64,000 nucleotides of DNA from Bacteroides sp. (GCA_019414665.1 DXLO01000007.1:16057-80056), one strand, 5' to 3'; shown: positions 25,757 to 35,076, counted from the first letter of the stretch. Notes: generated by a model from the sequence alone, not told the origin. Made by a program: numbers and translations.

Positions 25757-26698
25757 TTACCCATTCCTTCTTTTCTTCCACAACTGCCAGCTATTGATTA
25801 TGTTCTGCCATACCACATAACTCCCAGGAGCTATCGCCGATGCCGGATTCAAATAAGTGTATGCCATCCATATTGCAAGTACCGTATTTTTTTGTCCTAA
25901 TGCCTGACCACCACTGATACGGTTGTCGTGTCGGCCACCAATATACTTTCCGAGCCAGAACTGCAACACACACACAACAAGAGCCCAGAAAGCAATCAGA
26001 AGTTCTTCACCCACAGAAATGTTTCCTTCAACAACCGAACGGGTAGTCTGTCCCATTACAATAATCAGAGCTAAGGCCCACAAATAAAAAGCCATATCTT
26101 TCAATCCTACAAGAAAACGGTGAACAGAAGGAAAGAAACGGCGCAAAAGGACAGCTGTAAAAAATGGGAACAACAGCAATGGAAAGACCTTTCCTAATAT
26201 ACGCAAAAAAGATTCTCCAAAAGCAATATCAGTTGGTTCTACCAAAGGAAAGACCAATGGAACCATGATAGCCGCAAGCAAATTTGACAACAATGTATAA
26301 GTAGTAAGCGCAGCAGCACTTCCTCCCAGCTTTCCAGTAATAACAGCTGCTGCTGTAGCAGTAGGACAAATCAAACATACCATAGCTCCTTGCAATGCAG
26401 CACGCCAATATTCATCCAGCGGCAAAAAAAGCAACAGACATGCTACTAGCAAACAAGACAGGAACTGGACAAGCAACAACCATCCCTGCCAGCATTGCGG
26501 AACAAGTTCTTTTACCTCAACCTTACAGAAAGTCAGTAACAACTGGGCAAAAATAAGAAATGGTGTAAGCCATGCTATCAGAATTTTCACAACCGACCGA
26601 GTCGGAGTCAGAAAATCGAATGTCGCAAAACAAAAATAACCTATAACTCCTGCAAGCATTGCAAGAGGAAGTGTCCAATTCTTTATAAACTGTAACAT
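25757..26698 (-). CDS. Bile acid:sodium symporter (BASS/SBF) family transporter
   Basis: A 313-residue membrane protein with about nine to ten hydrophobic segments. The SBF-family core is visible: LICPTATAAAVITGKLGGSAAALTTYT, and later GQALGQKNTVLAIWMAYTYLNPASAIAPGSYVVWQNIINS, the segment that holds the sodium sites in ASBT-like proteins. It should take up an organic anion with sodium. Bile acids are one option; pantoate or keto-acids are others. I start at the ATG at 26698; a GTG two codons further up is less likely. It is a single gene with its own promoter at 26722-26729. Confidence 0.88.
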   Translation of the reverse strand: MLQFIKNWTLPLAMLAGVIGYFCFATFDFLTPTRSVVKILIAWLTPFLIFAQLLLTFCKVEVKELVPQCWQGWLLLVQFLSCLLVACLLLFLPLDEYWRAALQGAMVCLICPTATAAAVITGKLGGSAAALTTYTLLSNLLAAIMVPLVFPLVEPTDIAFGESFLRILGKVFPLLLFPFFTAVLLRRFFPSVHRFLVGLKDMAFYLWALALIIVMGQTTRSVVEGNISVGEELLIAFWALVVCVLQFWLGKYIGGRHDNRISGGQALGQKNTVLAIWMAYTYLNPASAIAPGSYVVWQNIINSWQLWKKRRNG

Positions 26699-26721
26699 AA
26701 TCACTCTGTTTATTCAACCGA

Positions 26722-26729
26722 CAAAAGTA
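26722..26729 (-). promoter_or_regulatory. Promoter -7 box of the BASS transporter gene
   Basis: Reads TACTTTTG on the minus strand (TAnnTTTG), 24 bases before the ATG at 26698. Divergent from the amidase promoter. Confidence 0.6.
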
Positions 26730-26835
26730 CGCAAAACCATCAAAACATATTGTAATTTTAATTGTTTTTATAGGCGTTATCTACTGAAAACTAATTCTTG
26801 TCAATGTAAATAGAAACAGAGTGCAAAAAAAATAT

Positions 26836-26843
26836 TAACTTTG
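26836..26843 (+). promoter_or_regulatory. Promoter -7 box of the amidase gene
   Basis: TAACTTTG, a TAnnTTTG match, only 16 bases before the ATG at 26859. The transcript would start close to the ATG at 26850, so the leader is almost absent. This argues against a start at 26841. Confidence 0.55.
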
Positions 26844-26858
26844 CAACGAATGAACTAT

Positions 26859-28082
26859 ATGAAAAAGAATATATTCCACATACTATATATTATTTGTTTT
26901 CTGCTGATTTTCGGACAATCAGAAAATGGACAGGCTGCTGCACAGAAGCAATTTACTGTAGTTATCGATGCAGGACATGGAGGAAACGATCCCGGTGCCA
27001 TAGGAAAACGCGGACGTGAAAAGAATATCAACCTGAATGTCGCATTAAAATTAGGACAGTTCATCGAAAACAACTGTAATGATACACGCGTCGTATATAC
27101 TCGTAAAAAGGATACATTTGTTCCACTGCACAGACGAGCAGAAATAGCCAATAACGCAAAGGCTGATTTATTTATTTCAATACACACCAATTCTCTTGCA
27201 TCACGAAATAGCAAAGTCAGTGGTACAGAAACCTATACACTAGGTCTTCACCGTACACAAGAAAATCTGGAAGTTGCCAAGAAAGAAAATTCTGTAATCT
27301 TAATAGAGGACGACTACAAGCAACGTTATGCAGGATTTAACCCAAATTCGGCTGAAAGCTACATCATATTCGAGTTTCTTCAGGATAAATACTTGTCGCA
27401 GAGTGTAAACTTTGCTTCAATGATACAAAAACAGTTCCGCCAAAGTGCGCGCCGTATAGATAAGGGAGTGCATCAGGCTGGCTTTCTGGTACTACGTGAA
27501 ACATCAATGCCTAGCGTGCTGATAGAACTGGGATATATCACCAATCCTAACGAAGAAGCGTATCTGTTATCAGAACAAGGTTCCTCTGCTTTGGCCAAAA
27601 GCATTTATCAGGCTTTTTTAAATTATAAACAGCATAGCCGAAAAAGTGCAACTGCAGTTTCTCCAGTCAGTGAACCGGAAGAAGATATAGAAACTCCAGA
27701 ATCAGAACCACAGCAAACAAACATAGAAAGTATGCAAAGTCCTTCTCCTGTTGCATCCAAGCCTTCTGAAAAGAACACTACAGCTACTTCAAAGAAAACA
27801 GAAACAGATAACAAGCCGGTATTCAAAATTCAGATACTTACTTCAGACAGAATACTTCCTGCACAAAGCAGATTATTCAAAGGACTGTCGCCTGTAAGCC
27901 GTTATAAGGAAAACGGAATCTACAAGTATACTTATGGAGAAAGTACGGATTACAACCGCATACTCCGCTTAAAACGAAGTAAAGTAGACGGTAAGTTTAA
28001 GGATGCTTTCATTATAGCCTTCAAGAACGGAGAAAAAATGAATATCAATCAAGCTATCAGAGAATTCAAGAAAAACAGATAA
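26859..28082 (+). CDS. N-acetylmuramoyl-L-alanine amidase with C-terminal SPOR-like domain
   Basis: A 407-residue exported peptidoglycan amidase (Amidase_3 family) that cuts the bond between MurNAc and L-alanine during cell separation. Signal peptide at residues 1 to about 28. The zinc-binding set is complete: His in DAGHGGNDPGA, Glu in REKNINL, His in SIHTNS, and the catalytic Glu in LIELGYITN. A Ser/Pro/Glu/Thr-rich linker (about 245-310) leads to a C-terminal SPOR-like domain (FKIQILTSDR...YKYTYGESTDYNRI), which would bind denuded septal glycan. The start is the ATG at 26859 (MKKNIF); 26850 is possible. The mce gene follows after 19 bases. Confidence 0.92.
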   Translation: MKKNIFHILYIICFLLIFGQSENGQAAAQKQFTVVIDAGHGGNDPGAIGKRGREKNINLNVALKLGQFIENNCNDTRVVYTRKKDTFVPLHRRAEIANNAKADLFISIHTNSLASRNSKVSGTETYTLGLHRTQENLEVAKKENSVILIEDDYKQRYAGFNPNSAESYIIFEFLQDKYLSQSVNFASMIQKQFRQSARRIDKGVHQAGFLVLRETSMPSVLIELGYITNPNEEAYLLSEQGSSALAKSIYQAFLNYKQHSRKSATAVSPVSEPEEDIETPESEPQQTNIESMQSPSPVASKPSEKNTTATSKKTETDNKPVFKIQILTSDRILPAQSRLFKGLSPVSRYKENGIYKYTYGESTDYNRILRLKRSKVDGKFKDAFIIAFKNGEKMNINQAIREFKKNR

Positions 28083-28101
28083 CAATAGAATCCAGACAAA
28101 T

Positions 28102-28989
28102 ATGAAAAAAGAAGTAAAAATAGGTTTAGCAGGAATTGCCGCGTTACTTATACTTTTCTGTGGCATCAATTACCTGAAAGGTATTAATATGTTTAAGCCG
28201 GAAAGCTATTATCATGTAGAGTTTACCGATATTAACGGACTTGCTCAATCCAGCCCCGTATTCGCTAATGGATTTAAAGTTGGTATCGTACGTGATATAG
28301 AATATAATTACCAAAAGCCAGGACATGTTGTTGTGGGTATCGAAATGGATCAGGAAATGAAGATTCCTACAGGAAGTAAAGCTGAGCTTATAACAGAAAT
28401 GCTGGGAACTGTAAAAATGAATCTCATCCTGAATCACGAAAGTACCACATTTTATAATGAGGGAGACACATTACCAGGTACAGCTAATACAGGACTGTTA
28501 GGAGCAGCAGAAAAAGATCTGCTTCCCAAAATGGAACAAATGCTTCCTAAACTGGATTCCATTCTGGGTTCATTAAATAAATTATTGGCAGATCCTGCAT
28601 TGAGCAAAACATTGCATAATGCAGAACAGCTGACAGCTTCTTTAAATTCAACAAGTGCCCAGTTGAATAAGTTAATGTCAACCGATGTTCCTCAGCTGAC
28701 AGGTAATGTAACTGCTATTACAGAAAACTTAAAGACTATTACCGACAATTTAAAAGGTGTAGACTATGCATCTACTCTTGCCAAAGCTGATTCTACACTG
28801 CAAAATGTATATTTGCTTACAGATAAATTAAACAGAAAAGACAACACGCTAGGATTACTTATGAATGATTCCAGCTTGTATAATAATCTGAATGCAACAA
28901 CAGCCAACGCTGCCAGCCTGCTGGAGGATTTAAAGTCTCACCCAAAACGTTATGTACATTTCTCACTTTTTGGAAAAAAAGATAAATAA
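28102..28989 (+). CDS. MCE/MlaD family lipid-transport protein
   Basis: A 295-residue MlaD-type protein. One N-terminal membrane helix (residues about 7-25) is followed by the MCE domain (YYHVEFTDINGLAQSSPVFANGFKVGIV...EMLGTVKMNLIL). The rest is a long helical, coiled-coil-like tail with repeated leucines (KLDSILGSLNKLLADPALSKTLHNAEQL). It should be the substrate-binding ring component of a phospholipid or lipid ABC importer/exporter between the membranes. No MlaE/MlaF genes are in the window, so its partners are elsewhere. It is probably co-transcribed with the amidase, and ends at a hairpin. Confidence 0.9.
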   Translation: MKKEVKIGLAGIAALLILFCGINYLKGINMFKPESYYHVEFTDINGLAQSSPVFANGFKVGIVRDIEYNYQKPGHVVVGIEMDQEMKIPTGSKAELITEMLGTVKMNLILNHESTTFYNEGDTLPGTANTGLLGAAEKDLLPKMEQMLPKLDSILGSLNKLLADPALSKTLHNAEQLTASLNSTSAQLNKLMSTDVPQLTGNVTAITENLKTITDNLKGVDYASTLAKADSTLQNVYLLTDKLNRKDNTLGLLMNDSSLYNNLNATTANAASLLEDLKSHPKRYVHFSLFGKKDK

Positions 28990-29315
28990 ACATACTATAT
29001 AGAAATATTCTAAATAATAAATTAGACTAACATCTAAACAAACAGAATAATAACCTCTTGATTATCAAGCAAAAGCAATCAAGAAGTTATTATATTCAAA
29101 GACAGAAACAAATATATAAACATTTGAGAAACAACTTCTTGCAAACGAGCAAATCTGGGAATATTTCTAAAGAAGTCATTCAACAAACAAATCACTGATT
29201 CCCAACCTATTGTAAGAATAATTAAAAAAGCAAACAAAAAGACATTTGTTTTTCTGAAAATTGATTACGAAATTTGCAAACGTAGAAGTTTCGCTTTATT
29301 AATAACAGATTAAAT
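28990..29315. other. Intergenic region between the mce gene and dnaA
   Basis: 326 AT-rich bases. It holds a strong hairpin at 29047-29093 and a weaker one (AAACAAA 29232-29238, TTTGTTT 29245-29251, then T-rich). I searched for TTATCCACA-like DnaA boxes and see none, and no clean TAnnTTTG box just before dnaA. Confidence 0.6.
29047..29093 (+). terminator. Hairpin terminator of the amidase-mce unit
   Basis: Arms 29047-29063 (ATAATAACCTCTTGATT) and 29077-29093 (AATCAAGAAGTTATTAT) pair over 17 bp with one C-A mismatch, loop 13 bases, 58 bases past the mce stop. No long T-run follows, so efficiency is uncertain. Confidence 0.6.
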
Positions 29316-30725
29316 ATGATTGAAAACAATCAGGCTATTGCATTGTGGAAACGTTGCTTAAACTTTATAAAAGATAACGTTAATGCGACAGCCTATAAAA
29401 CATGGTTCGAACCCGTCGTTCCATTAAAATACGAGGATAAAGCCTTGACTATAGGGGTTCCCAGTCCTTTCTTCTATGAATATTTGGAAGAAAAGTATGT
29501 GGGGCTCTTGCGTGCCGCCATTTATAAAGAAATTGGTGAAGGCACAGAGTTGATGTATTCTATACTCACAGACAAGACAAACCATATAGCCATCGATATG
29601 AAAGGGACAGAGCGTTCATCAGCTTTGCCTCCTCAGGCTCCTATACATAATGGTAATAAGGCTCCCAGCCTATTACAAGCTCCGGCTGTGCAAGACTTAG
29701 ATCCACACTTGAACCCTAATTATAACTTTGAAAATTTTATAAAGGGAACAAGTAATGAGTTTTCAAGAACTGTGGCCGAAACCGTAGCTCAAAATCCGGC
29801 ACGTACATTCAACCCTTTATTTCTGTATGGTCCGTCAGGTGTTGGAAAGACACACCTTATCAATGCCATAGGTACACGTATAAAGGAACTTTATCCGGAA
29901 AAGCGTGTTTTGTATGTATCTGCACACTTATTTCAGGTACAATACACAGACTCTGTGCGTACAAATCACTTCAATGATTTCATCAGTTTCTATCAAACTA
30001 TTGATGTGCTGATTATCGACGATATCCAAGAGTTTGCCGGTGTAACCAAGACACAGAATACATTCTTCCACATATTCAATCACCTGCACCAGAACGGAAA
30101 GCAGTTGATTTTAACTTCCGACCGTGCCCCTGTCATGCTGCAAGGTATGGAAGACCGACTGCTGACACGTTTCAAATGGGGACTTGTTGCTGAATTGGAG
30201 AAACCAGACATTGAATTACGCAAAAACATCTTGCGCAATAAAATCCGTCGCGACGGTTTGGTTATTCCAGAATCAGTAATTTGCTACATAGCGGAAAACG
30301 TAAACGAAAGTGTTCGCGAACTAGAAGGTATTGTAAACTCACTGTTAGTATATTCTATCCAGCTGAAACGCGAAATAAATCTGGATTTAGCTCAACGTAT
30401 TGTCCGCAAAGCTGTACGCTGCGCTGAAGTCAAACCACTTACAGTTGATAATATCATCGAAAAAGTATGCAGTCATTATAAAGTGGATGCTTCTACCATC
30501 CATACCAAGACCCGCAAACGTGAAGTGGTTCAAGTACGTCAAGTAGCAATGTACCTAGCCAAGAAACATACAGATACATCATCTTCAAAAATCGGTCAGC
30601 TGATTGGTAATAAAGACCACGCTACAGTACTTCACGCTTGTAAAATAGTGAAGGATCAGGTAGAGGTAGACAAAGCATTCAAAGCTGAAATTGAAGAAAT
30701 AGAAGCTAGTTTACATCAAAAATAA
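29316..30725 (+). CDS. dnaA: Chromosomal replication initiator protein DnaA
   Basis: A 469-residue DnaA, which binds the origin and opens the DNA to start replication. All four domains are visible: N-terminal domain I (ALWKRCLNFIKDNVNATAYKTWFEPVVPL), a variable linker (about 90-130), the AAA+ domain with Walker A GPSGVGKTH and Walker B LIIDDIQEFAG, and the C-terminal DNA-binding domain with IGQLIGNKDHATVLHACK. No dnaN or recF follows, so the dnaA neighbourhood is not the classical one. The end is marked by a very strong palindromic terminator. Confidence 0.97.
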   Translation: MIENNQAIALWKRCLNFIKDNVNATAYKTWFEPVVPLKYEDKALTIGVPSPFFYEYLEEKYVGLLRAAIYKEIGEGTELMYSILTDKTNHIAIDMKGTERSSALPPQAPIHNGNKAPSLLQAPAVQDLDPHLNPNYNFENFIKGTSNEFSRTVAETVAQNPARTFNPLFLYGPSGVGKTHLINAIGTRIKELYPEKRVLYVSAHLFQVQYTDSVRTNHFNDFISFYQTIDVLIIDDIQEFAGVTKTQNTFFHIFNHLHQNGKQLILTSDRAPVMLQGMEDRLLTRFKWGLVAELEKPDIELRKNILRNKIRRDGLVIPESVICYIAENVNESVRELEGIVNSLLVYSIQLKREINLDLAQRIVRKAVRCAEVKPLTVDNIIEKVCSHYKVDASTIHTKTRKREVVQVRQVAMYLAKKHTDTSSSKIGQLIGNKDHATVLHACKIVKDQVEVDKAFKAEIEEIEASLHQK

Positions 30726-30734
30726 GACCAAGAG

Positions 30735-30788
30735 ATACATAAAATAAAAGCCGTGGTATTCGAATACCACGGCTTTTATTTTATGTAT
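30735..30788. terminator. Perfect 54-base palindromic terminator between dnaA and nitroreductase
   Basis: The sequence from 30735 to 30788 is a perfect palindrome centred on TTCGAA. The GC-rich core AAGCCGTGGTA is flanked by A-rich and T-rich ends, so it acts as an intrinsic terminator on both strands. It sits between two convergent genes. Confidence 0.9.
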
Positions 30789-30806
30789 CAGACAAGAACA
30801 TCCCAA

Positions 30807-31547
30807 TTATTTATCAAACAACTGCTGCTTCAATGTTTTTTTCAACAAATCCGACATCGCTTCATTATCAGCCTTTCTATATCTGATATCTGTAAAAATC
30901 TGGGCAAGGGTTTCTGTATGATTTATTTCTACAAAATGACGGTTTTCAGGAAGAGATTCCTTATAAGCAAAAATGTCCTCAATCTCTTCTGGTGTATAAT
31001 CATGATACTTTTCCTGATGGATAATACCCTTTATCGGCAAACGGTCTGGCTGAGCAGGAGATTCATCGGGGTAGCCTACGGTTATTGTTGCAACCGGTAT
31101 CACCAATTCTGGCAAATTTAATATTTCTATAATCTGATGAGGATTGTAAATAGTAGTTCCTAAAAAACATGTACCCAATCCTTTATCCTCAGCAATCGTA
31201 CAAAAATTCTGTGTCACCAGCAATGCATCTGTCATTGCATTCATAAAAGAAAGCAAATTATCATATCCCGGTTCAGCTTTTCTTTGGCGACACCATTTAC
31301 TAAAACGATTAAAATCGGCACAGAAAGTCAGTACAACTGGAGCAGAAGTCACCATCGGCTGGTTAAAATGAGCCGGAGCCAACTGTGCCTTCATTTCCGG
31401 ATCACGAGTAACAACAACACTATATAATTGCATATTACCCATTGTAGCTGCACGGAAAGAAGTTTCCAGCATATCATTCAACAAATCGACAGGAATATCC
31501 TGTGCCTTATATTTACGTATCGTACGTCTGTTCTTTATTGAATCCAT
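30807..31547 (-). CDS. Nitroreductase family flavoprotein
   Basis: A 246-residue FMN-dependent oxidoreductase of the NfsA/FRP-like nitroreductase group, likely using NAD(P)H to reduce quinones, nitro compounds or similar acceptors. The N-terminal FMN-phosphate motif IKNRRTIRKYKAQDIP, the TSFRAATMGNMQLYSVVVT segment and the central GLGTCFLGTTIYNP are typical. The C-terminal 60 residues form the usual extension. The natural substrate is unknown. It has its own promoter and shares the palindromic terminator with dnaA. Confidence 0.9.
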   Translation of the reverse strand: MDSIKNRRTIRKYKAQDIPVDLLNDMLETSFRAATMGNMQLYSVVVTRDPEMKAQLAPAHFNQPMVTSAPVVLTFCADFNRFSKWCRQRKAEPGYDNLLSFMNAMTDALLVTQNFCTIAEDKGLGTCFLGTTIYNPHQIIEILNLPELVIPVATITVGYPDESPAQPDRLPIKGIIHQEKYHDYTPEEIEDIFAYKESLPENRHFVEINHTETLAQIFTDIRYRKADNEAMSDLLKKTLKQQLFDK

Positions 31548-31569
31548 AATTAAAAAGTTGATTTATTTA

Positions 31570-31577
31570 CAAAGGTA
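31570..31577 (-). promoter_or_regulatory. Promoter -7 box of the nitroreductase gene
   Basis: Reads TACCTTTG on the minus strand, a perfect TAnnTTTG match, 23 bases before the ATG at 31547. Confidence 0.6.
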
Positions 31578-31752
31578 CAAATAAAAAATAAGTATATAAC
31601 AATGAATAGCAAATAAACACACCAAAAAGACAAAGTTATTCAAAACAGTAAACTTCAAGAAAACCACAAAATCATAAACAGTTAATAATCAAACAAATAT
31701 AAAAACAAAACGGAAAACTTTGCAGATTGTTAATAACTTCTTTCTCTTTTAT

Positions 31753-31783
31753 TTTGCAAATAAGAAAAACATCTTTAGCTTTG
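31753..31783 (+). promoter_or_regulatory. Complete promoter of nrdJ
   Basis: TTTG (31753-31756), a 19-base spacer and TAGCTTTG (31776-31783) give a full Bacteroidetes promoter (-33 TTTG, -7 TAnnTTTG). The leader to the GTG start is about 65 bases. Confidence 0.75.
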
Positions 31784-31856
31784 CAGCGGTTTGTTATTCA
31801 ATAAAGCAATTCTACAAATTAAAAAGAAAATAACGAACTAATATCATTATATAAAA

Positions 31857-34400
31857 GTGGAAAAACAAACGTACAGCTATGACGAGGCTTACAAGGCATC
31901 GTTAGAGTATTTTAAAGGAGATGAACTTGCTGCCCGCGTTTGGGTAAACAAGTACGCTGTAAAAGATTCCTTCGGAAATATTTACGAAAAATCTCCCGTG
32001 GATATGCATTGGCGTATTGCCAATGAAGTAGCCCGTATCGAGGCAAAATATCCTAATGCACTCAGTTCGGAAGAACTCTTTGGATTATTCGATCACTTCA
32101 AGTACATCGTTCCTCAGGGAAGCCCGATGACAGGTATCGGAAATGATTATCAAATTGCTTCATTATCCAACTGCTTCGTTATCGGTCTGGACGGGAAAGC
32201 CGACTCTTACGGTGCTATCATTCGTATCGACGAAGAACAAGTACAGCTGATGAAACGCCGTGGTGGTGTAGGACATGACCTTTCACATATCCGTCCGAAA
32301 GGCTCACCTGTAAAAAACTCAGCACTGACTTCTACCGGACTGGTTCCCTTTATGGAACGTTATTCAAACTCAACCCGTGAAGTAGCTCAAGACGGACGTC
32401 GTGGAGCACTAATGTTGAGTGTATCTATCAAGCATCCCGACTCTGAAGCATTTATCGATGCCAAGATGACCGAAGGGAAAGTAACAGGAGCCAATGTTTC
32501 AGTTAAGCTGGACGATGAATTCATGCAGGCAGCTGTAGAAAACCGTACCTATACACAGCAGTTCCCTATCGATTCAAACGATCCACAGGTAAAAAAAGAA
32601 ATCAACGCTTCTGCTCTGTGGAAAAAGATTGTTCACAATGCATGGAAATCGGCAGAACCAGGAGTTCTTTTCTGGGACACCATCCTGAGAGAATCAGTAC
32701 CCGATTGTTATGCAGACCTAGGTTTCCGCACTGTTTCAACCAATCCGTGTGGTGAAATTCCTTTGTGTCCGTATGACTCTTGCCGTCTGCTTGCCATCAA
32801 CCTTTACTCATATGTAGTAAATCCATTTACTCCTGAGGCATATTTCGACTTTGAATTATTCAAGAAACATGTCGGATTGGCACAACGTATCATGGACGAC
32901 ATTATCGATCTGGAACTTGAGAAAATCGAAAAAATCATGGAAAAGATTGATTCAGACCCTGAAAGCGAAGAAGTAAAGGGAACTGAACGTCATCTGTGGG
33001 AAAAGATTTATCGCAAATCTGGTCTAGGACGCCGTACCGGAGTAGGTATTACAGCCGAAGGAGATATGCTTGCCGCCATAGGATTGCGCTATGGAACAGA
33101 AGAGGCTACCGAATTTTCTGAAAAAGTACACAAAACAATCGCAATAGAAGCTTACCGTTCTTCAGTCAATATGGCAAAAGAACGTGGAGCATTCGAAATA
33201 TACGATGCTGCACGCGAAGTAAATACCCCGTTCATCAACCGTATAAAAGACGCCGATCCGAAACTCTACGAAGACATGAAAAAGTACGGACGTCGTAACA
33301 TTGCCTGTCTGACAATCGCTCCAACCGGAACAACAAGCTTGATGACTCAAACAACATCGGGAATTGAACCGGTATTCATGCCTGTGTACAAACGTCGCCG
33401 CAAAGTAAATCCAAACGATGCAAATGTACACGTAGATTTCGTAGACGAAACTGGAGATGCTTTTGAAGAATACGTTGTATTCCACCATAAGTTCCTGACA
33501 TGGATGCAAATAAACGGATACGATCCAGACAAACATTATACACAGGAAGAAATAGACGACCTGGTTGCCAAATCTCCTTATTATAAAGCTACATCAAACG
33601 ATGTAGACTGGCTGATGAAGGTCAAAATGCAGGGACGTATCCAAAAATGGGTAGACCACTCAATCAGTGTCACTATCAACCTGCCAAATTCTGTTGACGA
33701 GGAACTGGTAAACCGCCTTTACGTAGAAGCATGGCGTTCAGGCTGTAAAGGATGTACCGTATACCGTGACGGTTCACGCGCCGGAGTTCTCGTTTCTACA
33801 CAGAAGAAAAAGGATAAGAAAGAAGAAGAGTGCCAATGCAAACCACCTCAGGTAACAGAAGTACGTCCTCGTGTTCTGGAAGCTGATGTCGTTCGATTCC
33901 AAAATAATAAAGAAAAATGGGTGGCTTTCGTAGGACTACTCGACGGACATCCATACGAAATCTTCACAGGTCTGCAAGACGAAGAGGAAGGTATCCTGCT
34001 GCCGAAATCAGTAACTTCCGGACGTATCATCAAGAGTTACGATGAAGACGGAACGAAACATTACGACTTCCAGTTTGAAAACAAACGTGGTTACAAGATG
34101 ACCATCGAAGGACTTTCTGAGAAGTTCAACAAGGAATACTGGAACTATGCAAAACTGATATCCGGTGTGTTACGTTGGAGAATGCCTATCGAACAGGTTA
34201 TCAAACTGGTAGGTTCATTGCAGCTCGACAGTGAAAACATCAACACCTGGAAAAACGGTGTACAGCGTGCATTGAAGAAATACGTACAAGACGGAACCGA
34301 AGCCAAAGGTATGAAATGTCCTAACTGCGGACATGAAACCTTAGTTTATCAGGAAGGCTGTCTGATTTGCAAGACTTGTGGAACATCACGCTGCGGATAA
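31857..34400 (+). CDS. nrdJ: Adenosylcobalamin-dependent (class II) ribonucleotide reductase
   Basis: An 847-residue class II ribonucleotide reductase, which makes deoxyribonucleotides using a B12-derived radical and needs neither oxygen nor a separate radical subunit. Seen: the first redox cysteine in ASLSNCFVIG, the active-site NPCGEIPL, the conserved APTGTTSLM segment and GCTVYRDGSRAG. A C-terminal Cys-rich tail (CPNCGHETL...CLICKTCG) fits a redox shuttle or zinc ribbon. The start is GTG at 31857; no ATG gives the family N-terminus EKQTYSYDEAYKASLEYF. folB begins one base after the stop. The ATP-cone found in some homologues is not evident. Confidence 0.93.
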   Translation: MEKQTYSYDEAYKASLEYFKGDELAARVWVNKYAVKDSFGNIYEKSPVDMHWRIANEVARIEAKYPNALSSEELFGLFDHFKYIVPQGSPMTGIGNDYQIASLSNCFVIGLDGKADSYGAIIRIDEEQVQLMKRRGGVGHDLSHIRPKGSPVKNSALTSTGLVPFMERYSNSTREVAQDGRRGALMLSVSIKHPDSEAFIDAKMTEGKVTGANVSVKLDDEFMQAAVENRTYTQQFPIDSNDPQVKKEINASALWKKIVHNAWKSAEPGVLFWDTILRESVPDCYADLGFRTVSTNPCGEIPLCPYDSCRLLAINLYSYVVNPFTPEAYFDFELFKKHVGLAQRIMDDIIDLELEKIEKIMEKIDSDPESEEVKGTERHLWEKIYRKSGLGRRTGVGITAEGDMLAAIGLRYGTEEATEFSEKVHKTIAIEAYRSSVNMAKERGAFEIYDAAREVNTPFINRIKDADPKLYEDMKKYGRRNIACLTIAPTGTTSLMTQTTSGIEPVFMPVYKRRRKVNPNDANVHVDFVDETGDAFEEYVVFHHKFLTWMQINGYDPDKHYTQEEIDDLVAKSPYYKATSNDVDWLMKVKMQGRIQKWVDHSISVTINLPNSVDEELVNRLYVEAWRSGCKGCTVYRDGSRAGVLVSTQKKKDKKEEECQCKPPQVTEVRPRVLEADVVRFQNNKEKWVAFVGLLDGHPYEIFTGLQDEEEGILLPKSVTSGRIIKSYDEDGTKHYDFQFENKRGYKMTIEGLSEKFNKEYWNYAKLISGVLRWRMPIEQVIKLVGSLQLDSENINTWKNGVQRALKKYVQDGTEAKGMKCPNCGHETLVYQEGCLICKTCGTSRCG

Positions 34401-34401
34401 A

Positions 34402-34776
34402 ATGATGAAGCAGGCTACAGACATGTATATTCATCTGAAAGGTATCAGACTGTACGCTTATCACGGTGTACTGCCTCAAGAGAATCGTGTAGGAACGCAA
34501 TATACAATCGACTTACGTCTGAAGACAGATTTTACACTCGCTGCTGAAACCGACCGGCTGGAAGGAACCATAAACTACGCAGATGTATTCAATGCCGTAA
34601 AAGAAGAAATGCGCATTCCTTCCCAACTGCTTGAACATGTAGCATGGAGAATTGCCCAAAGGCTATTGGATGATTTCCAGACAATAAGTGAAATCAATAT
34701 TGCACTTTACAAGCAAAATCCTCCGATGGGGGCCGACTGTTCACAAGTAGGTGTAGAAGCAACTTACATCAGATAA
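34402..34776 (+). CDS. folB: Dihydroneopterin aldolase
   Basis: A 124-residue dihydroneopterin aldolase of folate synthesis, which splits dihydroneopterin to 6-hydroxymethyl-dihydropterin and glycolaldehyde. Typical segments: IHLKGIRLYAYHGVLPQENRVGTQYTIDLRL, TINYADVFNAVKEEM with the conserved Tyr, and LLEHVAWRIAQRLL with the catalytic Glu-His region. The ATG at 34402 lies one base after the nrdJ stop, so translation is likely coupled. It is followed by a strong terminator. Confidence 0.93.
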   Translation: MMKQATDMYIHLKGIRLYAYHGVLPQENRVGTQYTIDLRLKTDFTLAAETDRLEGTINYADVFNAVKEEMRIPSQLLEHVAWRIAQRLLDDFQTISEINIALYKQNPPMGADCSQVGVEATYIR

Positions 34777-34787
34777 ATAAAGAAAAG

Positions 34788-34842
34788 GAGTCCGGATGAT
34801 GAAAGTGACCTGAACCAATCATCACTTCATCTATCCGGACTC
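34788..34842 (+). terminator. Terminator of nrdJ-folB
   Basis: GAGTCCGGAT (34788-34797) pairs with ATCCGGACTC (34833-34842). The stem continues inward (GATGAAAGTGA with TCACTTCATC) with small bulges. A run of seven T follows. Confidence 0.9.
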
Positions 34843-35076
34843 TTTTTTTATACCCTTTACTATGCAAAATATCAGTGCCCGAAAGATATCTCTTTTCTTA
34901 AGGAAAATCTGAAAACAAAGCTAAAAAGACTTCTAAAAAACATACCCTTTACCGATTCAGTCTCAACTCCAAAACAGTAATAGAAAGAGCTGAAAACAGG
35001 TAAAAGACATGTTTTTTTATATCTCAAGGAAGTTTTGCAAAAACATCGTGATATTTTCTAAAAAACTGTACGAAAG

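Larger units (their letters stand above)
31548..31856. other. Divergent promoter region between nitroreductase and nrdJ
   Basis: 309 AT-rich bases. It holds the nitroreductase -7 box (31570-31577), a second minus-strand match at 31631-31638 (TAACTTTG), and the nrdJ promoter (31753-31783). I looked for a cobalamin riboswitch ahead of the B12-dependent reductase and see none. Confidence 0.6.

Noticed and set aside
28990..29315. Region before dnaA considered as oriC
   Set aside because: AT-rich, but no TTATCCACA-like DnaA boxes or iterated repeats are visible; a skew analysis of the whole genome would be needed.
31548..31856. Cobalamin riboswitch ahead of nrdJ
   Set aside because: No recognisable B12-box-like sequence, and the leader after the good promoter is too short.
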